A stretch of DNA of 64,000 bases from Blastocatellia bacterium (GCA_021463145.1 JAJTWZ010000007.1:1-64000); one strand, 5' to 3'. Shown: positions 1-10,364, counted from the first letter of the stretch. Notes: generated by a model not told the origin, from the sequence alone. Program-made: numbers and translations.

Positions 1-312
1 GTCGGCGCGCCGGCGGTGATGGTGTCGGAGACGAAGCCCGCGACTGCGGATGCGCCGACCACCTGATTGGCCTGGCTCCCTGGCGCGCCCGCGCGGGTGA
101 GGACCAATCGTCCTCCCACCATCTGGAACGCATCGTCATTCTGAAAGCGATCTTCCTCATCCTCGTGGTAGCGGAGGCCGGCCTCGACTGCGTGCCTCAG
201 ATTCCCGGTGGTCCAGCGCGCGCCCACGGTGGACTGCACGCCAGTGCCGTAATACGTGCGGTTGTTGTTGCGAATCAGGAGCGCGTCCGTGGCGCTCGAC
301 GCGAGTTCCCGC
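1..312 (-). CDS. TonB-dependent receptor, internal beta-barrel fragment
   Basis: Reading leftward, one frame is open from about 312 through the window edge and encodes a stretch typical of FecA-like TonB-dependent outer-membrane receptors: TDALLIRNNNRTYYGTG, then GLRYHEDEEDRFQ and a segment ending AFVSDTITAG-like (exactly AVAGFVSDTITAGAP). Alternating polar/hydrophobic barrel strands and the RYHEDEEDRF element support the family. It would import a siderophore or other ligand across the outer membrane. Only a central part is visible. The C-terminal part lies beyond position 1, and the expected N-terminal plug and earlier strands are absent upstream, where a gene on the other strand begins directly. 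The right-hand boundary is approximate, because the family-like character fades around 300-320 although the frame stays open. Confidence 0.65.
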
Positions 313-534
313 GAGTTGCTCGTGGCGCGCAAGGAACTGCTCGAGCGCGCTGCAGCGTTCTTGGGCGAACGCCGGAGCGACCTGACACCGGCAACGGCCG
401 AGGAGTTCGCGCGCGATGTGGACGAGAACCGGAAGGCGTGGGATGGATGGCTCGAGGAGAACGGAACGCGATTCCGGCTCGTGAAGACTTCAGACGACAC
501 CAATACTTCGGGAGGCAATGATGGAAATTCGTAA
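301..534 (+). pseudogene. 3' end of an unidentified gene, apparently truncated at its 5' side
   Basis: The rightward frame ending at 534 has protein-like composition from about position 310 (RELLVARKELLERAAAFLG, later RKAWDGWLEENG). Its stop lies 16 bases inside the next gene, a typical operonic overlap. No plausible start codon with a ribosome site is visible. Further left the same bases are better explained as a receptor gene on the other strand. I therefore read it as the C-terminal 75 or so residues of a gene whose 5' part is missing, by rearrangement or assembly error. The product was not recognised. Its position just before a fatty-acyl-CoA dehydrogenase would fit an acyl-CoA metabolism gene, but that is only context. 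Confidence 0.4.
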
Positions 535-1411
535 AGTAGGAGTTCTCGGCTGCGGCCTGATGGGCTCCGGTATCGCCCAGGTCGCAGCCGCGGCTGGATG
601 CACGGTGGTTGTCCGCGAGGTTTCGCAGGACCTGCTCGACAAGGGATTCAAGGGCATCGACCGTTCGCTCGGGAAGTTCGTCGAAAAGGGAAAGATGTCC
701 ACCGAAGAGAAGGACGCGGTCATGGGCCGCCTCAGCGGCGCGACGACGGACGAACCGCTCGCCGACTGTGACATCATCATCGAAGTCATCGTGGAGAACC
801 TGGCGGTCAAGCGCGAGACGTTCGCCAGGCTCGATGCGATCTGCAAGCCCGAGACCATCTTCGCGACCAACACATCGAGCCTCTCTGTCACCGAGATGAT
901 GACGTCGACGTCTGCCGGCCGTCAGCGCCGCTTCATCGGCACGCACTTCTTCAATCCGGTGCCGCTCATGAAGCTCGTCGAGGTAATCCGTACGATCCTC
1001 ACGGACCCCGAAGTATTCGAAGCGGCCGTGGCATTCGGCGAAAAACTCGGGAAGGTGACGGTCCGCACATCCGATCGCACCGGCTTCATAGTCAACCGGT
1101 TGCTCGTGCCCTACCTGCTCGACGCGATCCGTGCGCTCGAGGAGGGTGTCGGCTCCATTGTGGACATAGACAACGCCATGAAACTCGGGTGCGGACATCC
1201 GATGGGGCCGCTTACCCTGCTCGATTTCGTGGGACTCGATACGACCTACTACATCGCGAACATCATGTTCGACGAATTCCGCGAGAAGCGATTCGCGTCG
1301 CCGCCGCTGTTGAAGCGAATGGTTCTCGCCGGATTGTACGGCCGCAAGAACGGACGTGGCTTCTACGACTACTCCGATCCCGCGAACCCGGCCCCGATGT
1401 CACTTCTGTAG
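518..1411 (+). CDS. hbd: 3-hydroxybutyryl-CoA (3-hydroxyacyl-CoA) dehydrogenase
   Basis: Cytoplasmic NAD(P)-dependent oxidation of 3-hydroxyacyl-CoA to 3-oxoacyl-CoA (or the reverse), in fatty-acid or butyrate/PHB metabolism. The 297 residues begin with a Rossmann dinucleotide fold, GCGLMGSG at about residues 11-18. The family's substrate-site segments follow: TNTSSLSV near 116 and the catalytic-His segment GTHFFNPVPLMKLVEV near 138. The helical C-terminal dimerisation domain contains GHPMGPLTLLDFVGLD. Length is close to the usual 280-295. The start is the ATG at 518, preceded by GGAGG about 5 bases upstream; a second ATG follows immediately. The enoyl-CoA hydratase 77 bases downstream makes a beta-oxidation/crotonyl-CoA pair. 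Substrate chain length cannot be read from the sequence. Confidence 0.93.
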   Translation: MMEIRKVGVLGCGLMGSGIAQVAAAAGCTVVVREVSQDLLDKGFKGIDRSLGKFVEKGKMSTEEKDAVMGRLSGATTDEPLADCDIIIEVIVENLAVKRETFARLDAICKPETIFATNTSSLSVTEMMTSTSAGRQRRFIGTHFFNPVPLMKLVEVIRTILTDPEVFEAAVAFGEKLGKVTVRTSDRTGFIVNRLLVPYLLDAIRALEEGVGSIVDIDNAMKLGCGHPMGPLTLLDFVGLDTTYYIANIMFDEFREKRFASPPLLKRMVLAGLYGRKNGRGFYDYSDPANPAPMSLL

Positions 1412-1488
1412 CTGGCGGCGTCTGCCCGGGGGCGCCTTGGCCCCCGGTACTGACGGGTTTCGGACATTCCAGGGAGGGACGCGAATCC

Positions 1489-2328
1489 ATGTCATTTCAC
1501 GAAAGTCTGGCGCACGACCTTGCGCGTGAGCTTGGGGCCGTTTCGGCTCCGTTCGAGCGAATTTCCTATTCGGTTACGGATGCGGTCGCGCTCGTGACGA
1601 TCTGCCGCGAAGACAAGCTCAACGCGATGGATTCGGCAACGCTCGGTGAGCTCATGCGTGCGTTCCTCTCCGCCAGGGCCGATCGGGATGTGCGGGCGGT
1701 CATCCTGACGGGCTCCGGACCGAAGGCATTCGTTGCGGGAGCCGACATCGCCGAGATGGCGGTCCTGTCGCCGGACGAGGCGCGACGCTTCGCCGAGAGG
1801 GGACAGCAGCTCACGCAACTGATCGAGTCGATGCCGAAACCCGTGCTTGCGGCAATCAACGGCTTTGCCCTCGGCGGCGGGTGTGAGATTGCGTTGTCGT
1901 GCCACATCCGCGTGGCTTCCGAGAACGCCCGGTTTGGCCAGCCGGAAGTGAAAATCGGGCTGCTGCCGGGATTCGGCGGCTCGCAGCGGCTGCCTCGGCT
2001 CGTCGGGAAGGGGCTCGGACTCGAGCTCCTTTTGACGGGAGGGATGATCGATGCTGCGGAGGCGCTGCGGATCGGGCTCGTCAACAGGGTCGTACCGGCG
2101 GGAACCGTCGTGGAGGCGGCAAAAGACATCGCGAAGCTGATCGTGGCGAACGCTCCGCTCGCCATCGAATACTGCATGGCTGCGGTCGCTTCAGGCCTGG
2201 AGATGCCACTCGACGAGGCGCTTCGGATGGAGGCGGCGTTGTTCGGACTCTGCTTCGCCAGCGACGACATGCGCGAAGGGACAGCGGCGTTTCTCGAGAA
2301 GCGCCCCGCGCATTTCACTGGGAAGTGA
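1489..2328 (+). CDS. Enoyl-CoA hydratase/isomerase (crotonase family)
   Basis: Hydrates 2-enoyl-CoA to 3-hydroxyacyl-CoA, so it acts one step before the dehydrogenase upstream. The 279-residue protein has the crotonase oxyanion-hole segment FVAGADIAEM. It also has both catalytic-glutamate blocks, NGFALGGGCEIALSC and FGQPEVKIGLLPGFGG, matching the two Glu residues of short-chain enoyl-CoA hydratases. The frame is open 300 bases further upstream, but the ATG at 1489 follows a GGGAGGG ribosome site and gives the normal length with a short N-terminal extension of about 25 residues. Lies between hbd-like dehydrogenase and purD on the same strand. Confidence 0.93.
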   Translation: MSFHESLAHDLARELGAVSAPFERISYSVTDAVALVTICREDKLNAMDSATLGELMRAFLSARADRDVRAVILTGSGPKAFVAGADIAEMAVLSPDEARRFAERGQQLTQLIESMPKPVLAAINGFALGGGCEIALSCHIRVASENARFGQPEVKIGLLPGFGGSQRLPRLVGKGLGLELLLTGGMIDAAEALRIGLVNRVVPAGTVVEAAKDIAKLIVANAPLAIEYCMAAVASGLEMPLDEALRMEAALFGLCFASDDMREGTAAFLEKRPAHFTGK

Positions 2329-2338
2329 TGAAATCACG

Positions 2339-3607
2339 ATGAAAATCCTTGTCATCGGATCTGGCGGCCGCGAACACGCCATCTGCTGGGCTCTTGCACG
2401 CAGCCCGAAGAGTCCCGAGATCATAGCGTCGCCGGGCAACGCGGGAATTGCCGCGATAGGGTCCTGCCTGGCGGGCAATCCCAACGACAGCGCGGCGATG
2501 GCGGCGCTTGCCGAACGGCTGGGCATCGACCTGACCATCGTCGGGCCAGAGGCTCCTCTGGTTCTCGGGATCGCTGACGAGTTTCGCGCGCGGGGCCTTC
2601 GAGTGGTTGGCCACGGCCGGCGGGCCGCAATGCTCGAGGGCTCGAAGATATTCGCCAAGGAGTTCATGGCTCGACACGGAATTCCGACCGCGCGCTTCGC
2701 AGTGTGCGACTCACCGGAATCGGCCCGCGAGGCCGTCCGCGCGGGCGGTTTCGGTCTTCCTGTCGTTATAAAGGCCGACGGTCTCGCTGCCGGCAAGGGC
2801 GTCGTCATCGCTCAGACACTCGAGGAAGCCGACGAAGCGATTGAAGATATGATGGTCCGTCGTGCACTCGGCGATGCGGGTGCGCGCCTGCTGATCGAGG
2901 AGGCGCTCGTTGGCCGGGAAGCGTCGGTAATCTATTTCACGGACGGAGAGCGGCTGGTCGGCCTGCCCCCGGCACAGGACTACAAGAGGATTGGAGATGG
3001 CGACACAGGTCCCAACACCGGGGGAATGGGGACGTTCTCGATCGACGGGCTGCTCGATGACGCAACGTTGAGGCGAGTTCGCGACGAGATTGCCGAGCCG
3101 ACCGTTCGCCACATGTGCGAGGAAGGGGCTCCACTTTCGGGATTGATCTTCGTTGGAGTGATGCTGACGGAGACCGGACCGATGGTGCTCGAGTACAACA
3201 TGCGTTTCGGCGATCCCGAGACCCAGTCGGTGCTGAAGCGACTCGATTCCGATCTGTTGGAGATCTTCGACGGCATAGCCGACGGGTCACTGGAAGGGGT
3301 GGCGCCTGGATGGAGCCCGGATGCGGCGCTATGCCTCGTTCTCGCCTCGAGCGGGTATCCACGAGCTTTCGAGAAGGGAAAGTTGATCGAGGGTCTCGGC
3401 GACGCGGCAAGCGTCAAGGGCGTAACCGTTTTTCACGCGGGAACGGCGCTGGATCCCGATGGAAATTCGGTCACAGCAGGGGGGCGAGTGCTCGGCGTGA
3501 CGGCGCGAGCCGCGACGCTGGCCGAGGCTCGAGCGCTAGCATACGAGGCCGCGGATCGTATTCGGTTCGACGGTAAAGTGAACCGGTCGGATATCGGATC
3601 GTATTGA
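2339..3607 (+). CDS. purD: Phosphoribosylamine-glycine ligase (GAR synthetase)
   Basis: Second step of de novo purine synthesis: 5-phosphoribosylamine + glycine + ATP to glycinamide ribonucleotide. The 422 residues match the family length. The N-terminal signature VIGSGGREHAICWAL, the ATP-grasp core (VIKADGLAAGKGVVIA), the family block NTGGMGTFS and the Mg/ATP-binding segment LEYNMRFGDPETQ are all present and in order. The start ATG lies 10 bases after the enoyl-CoA hydratase stop, which suggests co-transcription, although the pathways are unrelated. No other pur genes are in the window. Confidence 0.97.
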   Translation: MKILVIGSGGREHAICWALARSPKSPEIIASPGNAGIAAIGSCLAGNPNDSAAMAALAERLGIDLTIVGPEAPLVLGIADEFRARGLRVVGHGRRAAMLEGSKIFAKEFMARHGIPTARFAVCDSPESAREAVRAGGFGLPVVIKADGLAAGKGVVIAQTLEEADEAIEDMMVRRALGDAGARLLIEEALVGREASVIYFTDGERLVGLPPAQDYKRIGDGDTGPNTGGMGTFSIDGLLDDATLRRVRDEIAEPTVRHMCEEGAPLSGLIFVGVMLTETGPMVLEYNMRFGDPETQSVLKRLDSDLLEIFDGIADGSLEGVAPGWSPDAALCLVLASSGYPRAFEKGKLIEGLGDAASVKGVTVFHAGTALDPDGNSVTAGGRVLGVTARAATLAEARALAYEAADRIRFDGKVNRSDIGSY

Positions 3608-3626
3608 GTCGCGGGAGGAACCGGTT

Positions 3627-4064
3627 ATGCGGAAAGATCTTGACCGCCTCGAACAGGCCCGGGCAAACGTCCGGTCCGATTCGCCATACGACGTTTCACG
3701 TCCCTATACGCTTCCTCATCACATGGTCACGACGGCATTCGAGCTCGACGGATTCAGGATCGTCCGGACGTTGGGCGTGGTCCGCGGCATCACGGTACGG
3801 TCGCGATCGGTCGTCGGCAGCATTGGAGCTGCGTTCCAGACTCTGGTGGGCGGCAACATCACGATTCTGACCAAGTTGTGCGAGCAGACGAGAGCCGAGG
3901 CCTTCAACATAATGGTGCTTCACGGCACCGAGATTGGCGCCAATGCCATCATCGGGGCCAGGTACGACGCGACCGAGATAATGCAGGGTGTCAGCGAGGT
4001 GCTGGCGTATGGCACGGCGGTCGTCGTCGAGCCGATCGAGTCCGTAGCCGAGGGACGTTCTTGA
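3627..4064 (+). CDS. UPF0145 (YbjQ-like) heavy-metal-binding-fold protein
   Basis: A 145-residue protein whose last 110 residues match the YbjQ/UPF0145 family: FRIVRTLGVVRGITVRSRS at the start of the domain, then the NIMVLHGTEIGANAIIGARYD core and the AYGTAVVVEP end. The family forms ring-like pentamers and has no established biochemical role. About 35 residues precede the conserved domain, longer than the usual 105-residue form. A GGGAGG ribosome site sits 7-8 bases before the ATG at 3627. It lies 19 bases after purD and 146 bases before pspA, so it could belong to either transcription unit. Confidence 0.85.
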   Translation: MRKDLDRLEQARANVRSDSPYDVSRPYTLPHHMVTTAFELDGFRIVRTLGVVRGITVRSRSVVGSIGAAFQTLVGGNITILTKLCEQTRAEAFNIMVLHGTEIGANAIIGARYDATEIMQGVSEVLAYGTAVVVEPIESVAEGRS

Positions 4065-4210
4065 GGCCGTTGGTCGCTCCAACCGCTTGACCCCGCTGTA
4101 GCTATGGGCGGCCAGTCCGCGTGTGCTAGCATTGGGCGATTGGGATTCTGTTCGTAGACTGGCACGCCGAGCGCGACCCGCCGGTCGATTCCGAGGAGGC
4201 GACATCCGCT

Positions 4211-4966
4211 ATGTGGAACCGAATCAAGCGACTGTTCCGGGCTGTCTTCGGCGGCCTCATCGACAAGGCCGAGGATCCGGAACTCGTTCTTCAGCAGGTG
4301 ATTCGCGATATGCGGGACAAGGTTCCGCAGATGAACGAGAACGTGGCCCAGGTAATGGCGACGCAGAAGCTGCTCGACAAGGAAGTCGCCTACCTCGAAC
4401 GTGAGATCACCGAACTCGACGCCAAGATCAAGGCCGCCATCAAGCAGAACCGGGACGACATCGCCCGGACCTACATATCGGCGCTTCAGGAGAAGCAGAC
4501 GTCGCTAGAGCGGTCGCGAGAGCAACTCGAGCAGGCGAAGCTGGCCTCGAAGCAGGCGCTTCAGTTCCGCGACAACTACTTGCTGCAGATGAAGAAGCGA
4601 TCGGCCGAGGCTATGCAGCTGATCAATCAGGCGAAGCAGGCGAAGATGCAGGAACAGTTGGCGGCAACGATGGCCACGTTCCAGATCGGTGACGAGGCGT
4701 CGAGCTTCGACGAGATGCGGGACAAGATCCAGCGCCGGCAAGCGGCCGCGGAAGCGCGTATGGACCTGGCCACCAGCGGCGTCGAGGCGAAGATCCAGGA
4801 TATCGAGCGCGAGGCTTTCAATATCCAGGTGGACGACACTCTCTCGGCTTACAAGGCGCAGATGGGGGTGGCCTCGGAAACGGACCTCAGCCCGTCCTTC
4901 GGCGCGGATACGTCGACGTCGGAGAAGTCACTCGGTCCGGGAGAGCGGGCGCGGGCCACGGAGTAG
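4211..4966 (+). CDS. pspA: PspA/IM30 (Vipp1) family membrane-remodelling protein
   Basis: A cytoplasmic ESCRT-III-like peripheral membrane protein that binds and repairs stressed inner membrane. The 251 residues start with the family's short amphipathic helix (MWNRIKRLFRAVFGGLIDKAED) (positions 4211-4276) and EDPELVLQQVIRDM. Long alanine/glutamate/glutamine coiled coils follow to about residue 200. The C-terminal tail is short and polar. Start chosen at 4211, with GAGGAGG about 11 bases upstream. The next two genes on the same strand encode a membrane coiled-coil protein and a AAA ATPase, echoing the PspA-PspF/AAA partnership, although this ATPase is not a sigma-54 activator. No PspF, PspB or PspC was found here. 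Confidence 0.92.
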   Translation: MWNRIKRLFRAVFGGLIDKAEDPELVLQQVIRDMRDKVPQMNENVAQVMATQKLLDKEVAYLEREITELDAKIKAAIKQNRDDIARTYISALQEKQTSLERSREQLEQAKLASKQALQFRDNYLLQMKKRSAEAMQLINQAKQAKMQEQLAATMATFQIGDEASSFDEMRDKIQRRQAAAEARMDLATSGVEAKIQDIEREAFNIQVDDTLSAYKAQMGVASETDLSPSFGADTSTSEKSLGPGERARATE

Positions 4967-5002
4967 GCGGGAATACCAGGGCAGGAATCTACGTCGCTCC
5001 CC

Positions 5003-5827
5003 ATGAGACGAAAAGTCAATTACATTCGGGAAGCCCTTACCGAGCCGATCAACATCTGGTCGATGGTGCTTTTTGCGAGCAGCGCTGCCTATATGCAGAG
5101 CTGGATTCCTCTTGCTGCCGGACTGGCTACGGAGGCCATCTATCTCGCCACGGTACCTGCTCACTCGGCGTATCGCAGGCTTGTGGACCGCAGGGAGCGC
5201 CAGAAGCAGCTCAAGGCCACTGGCGAGCAGCGAGAGCAGATCATCAAGAGTTTCGATCCGCGGGAGCGCGAAGCGGTCGAGTACCTGCGATGGATGAAGC
5301 AGCAGATCTACTCGGACTATCGGAAGTTCTCGGGAATGGATGCACATTCCAATCCCAACTTCATGAAGCTCGAGTCTGCGTGGGAGTCTTTCGTCGACCT
5401 GCTCGATATGTATCGGCGCCGAAAGAACCATTTGCGATCGATCAACAGGCAGGCGATCCAGAACCAGCTACAGCAGGTCGAGAGACAGATCGGCAATGCG
5501 GACGAATACACTCGCGGCGTGATGGAGAAGAACCAGAACATCCTGGGTCTCCGGCTGCGCACTTACGATGACATCGAGCGAAGCGTCAGAAGGGTGGAGG
5601 CCGAACTGCAGTCGATCGAGAACTTCTTCGGGCTCGTAAGAGACCAGGTCGTCACGATGACGAGCCCCGAGGGCCTTGCTTCGATCGACTTCGAGTCGCT
5701 GCTATCGTCGATCGAAGTCACGCGGCAGGTGCTCGAAGAGACCGCGCCGGTGCTGTCTGCCATAGACAGTTTTCAACGCGACTCGGCAACTTACGCGCCG
5801 CCGCCGCCTGTCGCCCAGCGGCAGTAG
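5003..5827 (+). CDS. Membrane-anchored coiled-coil protein of the PspA operon (unknown function)
   Basis: Not a family I recognise. The 274 residues begin with a basic segment, then a hydrophobic hairpin at about residues 19-55 (IWSMVLFASSAAYMQSW, then AGLATEAIYLATV) that could form one re-entrant or two membrane helices. The remaining 215 residues are highly charged and probably helical/coiled coil, ending in a proline-rich tail (APPPPVAQRQ). The start lies 36 bases after pspA and the gene ends about 110 bases before the AAA ATPase. The arrangement suggests a membrane receptor or platform linking PspA to the ATPase. That role is inference from position and topology only. Confidence 0.7.
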   Translation: MRRKVNYIREALTEPINIWSMVLFASSAAYMQSWIPLAAGLATEAIYLATVPAHSAYRRLVDRRERQKQLKATGEQREQIIKSFDPREREAVEYLRWMKQQIYSDYRKFSGMDAHSNPNFMKLESAWESFVDLLDMYRRRKNHLRSINRQAIQNQLQQVERQIGNADEYTRGVMEKNQNILGLRLRTYDDIERSVRRVEAELQSIENFFGLVRDQVVTMTSPEGLASIDFESLLSSIEVTRQVLEETAPVLSAIDSFQRDSATYAPPPPVAQRQ

Positions 5828-5935
5828 TCCGATCGGGAGGGTTGGCCCGATGAGTCGTTTCGTCACTTCCGGATGTGCGTACGGCCGGTCGCGGCCGCGC
5901 GCGGAACGTTTTCATTGAGTAAGGAGCCAACGCCG

Positions 5936-7663
<1,728 letters not shown>

Positions 7664-7687
7664 CCCGGCCTCTTCTTGAAGGCCGGG
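7664..7687 (+). terminator. Hairpin after the AAA ATPase gene
   Basis: Immediately after the stop codon, CCCGGCCT (7664-7671) pairs perfectly with AGGCCGGG (7680-7687) around an 8-base loop. No thymine tract follows, so it is a terminator-like or mRNA-stabilising stem rather than a canonical intrinsic terminator. Confidence 0.5.
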
Positions 7688-7790
7688 CGTTGCGTGTTGG
7701 CGTACAGCCCCACGCGCCGCTTGTTCCTCTGGCGTACACTGGGACTGGTGCGACTGCGAACACCCCGCAGTCCAACTCGCCTTGCGCGGA

Positions 7791-7824
7791 AAGGCCCCGG
7801 TGACTCGCAGGTCGCCGGGGCCTT
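7791..7824. terminator. Long hairpin between convergent genes
   Basis: AAGGCCCCGG (7791-7800) pairs with CCGGGGCCTT (7815-7824), and four more pairs including one G-U extend inward to a 6-base loop. It lies between the rightward AAA ATPase and the end of the leftward ABC ATPase gene, so it can serve as a terminator for either strand. T-tracts are short on both sides. Confidence 0.55.
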
Positions 7825-7848
7825 GGACTTCGGTGCCGAGGACAGCGC

Positions 7849-8628
7849 CTATCGGCTCAGGAATGCCTCACCCTTTGCGCTCAGCTTGTCGCTGTCGATG
7901 TTGCCATCAAGGATATGGAGGACTCGGTGCGAGTACTCCGCGATGTCCGGCTCGTGGGTTACGAGAATAATGGTGTTACCTTGCGAGTGCAGCGTGTCGA
8001 GCAGTCCCATGATCTCGTAGCTGGTCGCCGAATCGAGGTTTCCGGTTGGCTCGTCGGCAAGAATGATCGACGGGTTGTTCACGAGCGCACGCGCGATAGC
8101 GACACGTTGACGCTGTCCACCGGACAGCTCGTTTGGCTTGTGACCCATACGCGAGCCAAGGTCGACGCGCTCGAGGGCTTCTTTCGCCCTCTGAAGTCGC
8201 TCGCCGGAAGGCACACCGCTATATATGAGAGGCAGTTCGACGTTCTGCAGCGCAGTCGCGCGCGAAAGCAGGTTGAACGTCTGGAACACGAAGCCGATCT
8301 CGCGGTTTCGAACATAAGCGAGCTCGTCGTCCTCCATGTCGGAGACGAGCTTTCCGTTGAGCCAGTACTGTCCCTGGGTCGGCGTGTCGAGACATCCGAT
8401 GAGGTTCATCAGAGTCGACTTGCCCGAACCGGACGGTCCCATGATGGCAACGTACTCGTTCCGCTGGATTTCAAAAGACACCCCGCGCAACGCGTGAAGT
8501 TGCTCGGAGCCCATCGTGTAGGTCTTCCAGAGGTTCTCCGTGCGTATGATCGCAGAGTTCACGCCCGGCACGGAGTGACTGACTCTGACGGTAGTCGCGA
8601 TCTGCTCTTCCATAAGGTGTGCGCTCAT
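7849..8628 (-). CDS. ABC transporter ATP-binding protein, MacB/LolD type
   Basis: Cytoplasmic ATPase subunit of a MacB/LolCDE/FtsE-type transporter. The 259 residues contain Walker [10 protein letters not shown] (64-72), Q-loop FVFQ (113-116), signature LSGGQRQ (168-174), Walker B IILADEP followed by TGNLDS (188-200) and the H-loop VTHEPD. The start ATG at 8628 has AGGAG 7 bases upstream. About 30 residues precede the domain. The gene directly follows a MacA-like adaptor gene on the same strand, but no permease of this system is adjacent. Two orphan MacB-type permeases sit about 15 kb away (23.6-26.1 kb). Probably exports a peptide, lipid or hydrophobic toxin; the substrate is unknown. Confidence 0.93.
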   Translation of the reverse strand: MSAHLMEEQIATTVRVSHSVPGVNSAIIRTENLWKTYTMGSEQLHALRGVSFEIQRNEYVAIMGPSGSGKSTLMNLIGCLDTPTQGQYWLNGKLVSDMEDDELAYVRNREIGFVFQTFNLLSRATALQNVELPLIYSGVPSGERLQRAKEALERVDLGSRMGHKPNELSGGQRQRVAIARALVNNPSIILADEPTGNLDSATSYEIMGLLDTLHSQGNTIILVTHEPDIAEYSHRVLHILDGNIDSDKLSAKGEAFLSR

Positions 8629-8651
8629 CTGGTTCTCCTGCGTGCGTTGCA

Positions 8652-8680
8652 GGGGAGGAACGACATTGTCGTTCCTCCCC
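8652..8680 (-). other. Perfect intercistronic stem-loop between adaptor and ATPase genes
   Basis: GGGGAGGAACGAC (8652-8664) and GTCGTTCCTCCCC (8668-8680) form a 13-bp perfect stem with a three-base loop. It sits between the adaptor stop codon and the ribosome site of the ATPase gene. There is no T-tract. The stem could attenuate transcription, protect the upstream mRNA or set the ratio of the two proteins. Confidence 0.6.
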
Positions 8681-8691
8681 TCTCCGTTCGG

Positions 8692-10128
8692 CTAGGTCTT
8701 CTTGTCGCCCTTCGGGCCCGCAGACTCCGTCGACTGTTTGACGGCCGTGTCGTTCTTCAGGGTTCGAAGGACACTGAATGGTCCCGTGACGATCTTGTCA
8801 CCGGCCTTCACCCCGCTGATGACTTCAATGTCAGTGTCGCCCGTGATGCCGGTTTCGACCGGGACGAATTTGGTCTTCGTGCCTTCGAGGAGGAAAACGC
8901 CCTGCACTTCCTTCGGCTTGCCCGTGTTGGTGGCCGCGTCACCGCCTTCCGCCGGCATTTCCTGGAGGACGAGTGCCTGGAGCGGGACGACCACCGCGTT
9001 CTCGCGCCGATCCGTCGTCACGACGGCCGTTGCGGACATTCCCGGCCGCAGGCGGCTGCGAATCTCGTCGGTCGGAAGGAGTTTCACGACCACCTTGAAG
9101 TCCTTTGCTTCCTGCGAACCGGTCGTTTGCGCGATCGTCTGGCCGGAGCGCGTGATCGCAGACGATCCAACCTCGGTGACCTCGCCGTCGATCTCGAGTT
9201 CCCCGAGCGCATCAACCTTCACCTTGGTCTTCTGGCCGACGCGGACGTTGGCAATGTCGGTCTCGTCTACCTTGATCTCGACGTTGACCTCGCTCATGTC
9301 GGCGATGACCATCAGAGGCGTCGAGCTCAGGTTCGCAAGCGCGTACTGGCCTTCCTTGATAGGCAGGGACGATACGACGCCGTCGATTGGCGAGTAGCGA
9401 GTCGTCTTGTTGAGCAGATCCTGATTGGAGCGCAGTCCGGACCTCGTCTGCTCCACACGTGCCCGGCTGCCATTGAGGTTTGCCTGGGCCTGCTTGACAC
9501 GGATCTTCGCGTCCGCCACCTGCGTCTCGTTCTGCTCGACGCGGGCCTTCGCCGCGTTCAGGCTCGCCAGTGCCGTCTGGTAGGTGGTTTCGACCTGGTC
9601 ATAGGAAGCGCGCGAGATCACGCCGCTTTCGAGGAGTTGCTGGTTGCGTTTCAGATTCGCTTCGGCAAGGGCAAGATCCGCCTTGGCCCGGTCGAGATCG
9701 GCTCTGGCGGAGTTCAGCGATGCCTGGGCGGAAAAGACGTTGTTCTCGGCCGTGTTCACGGCCGACTGAGCGGAGGAGACGTCTGCCATTGTCACGCTGA
9801 CATTCGCCGCGCTGCCGGCCACCTGCTCGGCGAGCTGGGTAGGGTCGACCTTGATCAGCTCCTGGCCCTTCTTCACCGCGTCACCTTCGCGAACGTAAAG
9901 ATTCGTGATTCGGCCCGACACTTCCGCGGTCAGATCGTAGAACTTGACCGGCCTGACTTCACCCGATGCGGTGACCTTGGATTCCAGCAACGGCTGCTGT
10001 TTGACCTCGGCAACGGTGACCTCGGGAGCTTCCCGATTCCCGGCCATCAGGCTAACACCGAGAACGCCAACGATGGCGACTCCGACAACCGATCCAATGA
10101 TGATCTTCTTCTTGCGACTAATCGCCAT
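8692..10128 (-). CDS. Periplasmic adaptor (membrane fusion) protein, MacA/HlyD family
   Basis: Adaptor that links an inner-membrane transporter to an outer-membrane channel. The 478 residues start with a basic stretch and one membrane helix (IIIGSVVGVAIVGVLGVSL). A lipoyl/barrel-sandwich half follows (LLESKVTASGEVRP), then a long alternating coiled-coil hairpin rich in A, N, Q and E (about residues 95-250). The second lipoyl half (YSPIDGVVSSLPIKEGQY) and the beta-barrel and membrane-proximal domains come last. The start at 10128 is chosen over an in-frame ATG nine bases earlier, because GAGAGGG would abut that ATG but sits 9 bases before 10128. Its partner ATPase gene is next downstream. Confidence 0.92.
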   Translation of the reverse strand: MAISRKKKIIIGSVVGVAIVGVLGVSLMAGNREAPEVTVAEVKQQPLLESKVTASGEVRPVKFYDLTAEVSGRITNLYVREGDAVKKGQELIKVDPTQLAEQVAGSAANVSVTMADVSSAQSAVNTAENNVFSAQASLNSARADLDRAKADLALAEANLKRNQQLLESGVISRASYDQVETTYQTALASLNAAKARVEQNETQVADAKIRVKQAQANLNGSRARVEQTRSGLRSNQDLLNKTTRYSPIDGVVSSLPIKEGQYALANLSSTPLMVIADMSEVNVEIKVDETDIANVRVGQKTKVKVDALGELEIDGEVTEVGSSAITRSGQTIAQTTGSQEAKDFKVVVKLLPTDEIRSRLRPGMSATAVVTTDRRENAVVVPLQALVLQEMPAEGGDAATNTGKPKEVQGVFLLEGTKTKFVPVETGITGDTDIEVISGVKAGDKIVTGPFSVLRTLKNDTAVKQSTESAGPKGDKKT

Positions 10129-10298
10129 GGGGCGCATCCCTCTCGCTCTTCAATATCTGGCAGAGCCGAAGCTCACGGGTTGGAGTTATTCCGGTGGCCT
10201 GTACGCCCGGGTTCTCCGCGAGGTTTCATCAAAGATCGGGCCCATCTGGCATTTAGCGGGCCTTCGGCCGACTCCGCAAAGCCCATAGCCGTCTGCAT

Positions 10299-10328
10299 TT
10301 GAGGACGCCGATTCGCGTGTGCTATAAG
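10299..10328 (+). promoter_or_regulatory. Candidate sigma-70 promoter of the signalling island
   Basis: TTGAGG (10299-10304), an 18-base spacer and TATAAG (10323-10328) stand 37 bases before the start codon of the pseudokinase-phosphatase gene, in the intergenic region shared with the divergent adaptor gene. The start codon itself lacks a clear ribosome site, so the mRNA leader would be short. Confidence 0.45.
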
Positions 10329-10364
10329 TAGCCGGTCCCACTCTGATCCCTCTGATAACCACCT

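Noticed and set aside
275-1198. A 307-codon open frame on the - strand
   Set aside because: Antisense to the dehydrogenase gene with a low-complexity arginine-rich end. Not the same frame as the receptor fragment at 1-312.
7915-10302. A 795-codon open frame on the + strand
   Set aside because: It is antisense to the ABC ATPase and adaptor genes, which have clear domains. Composition is arginine/aspartate/histidine/leucine rich, typical of antisense frames in GC-rich DNA.
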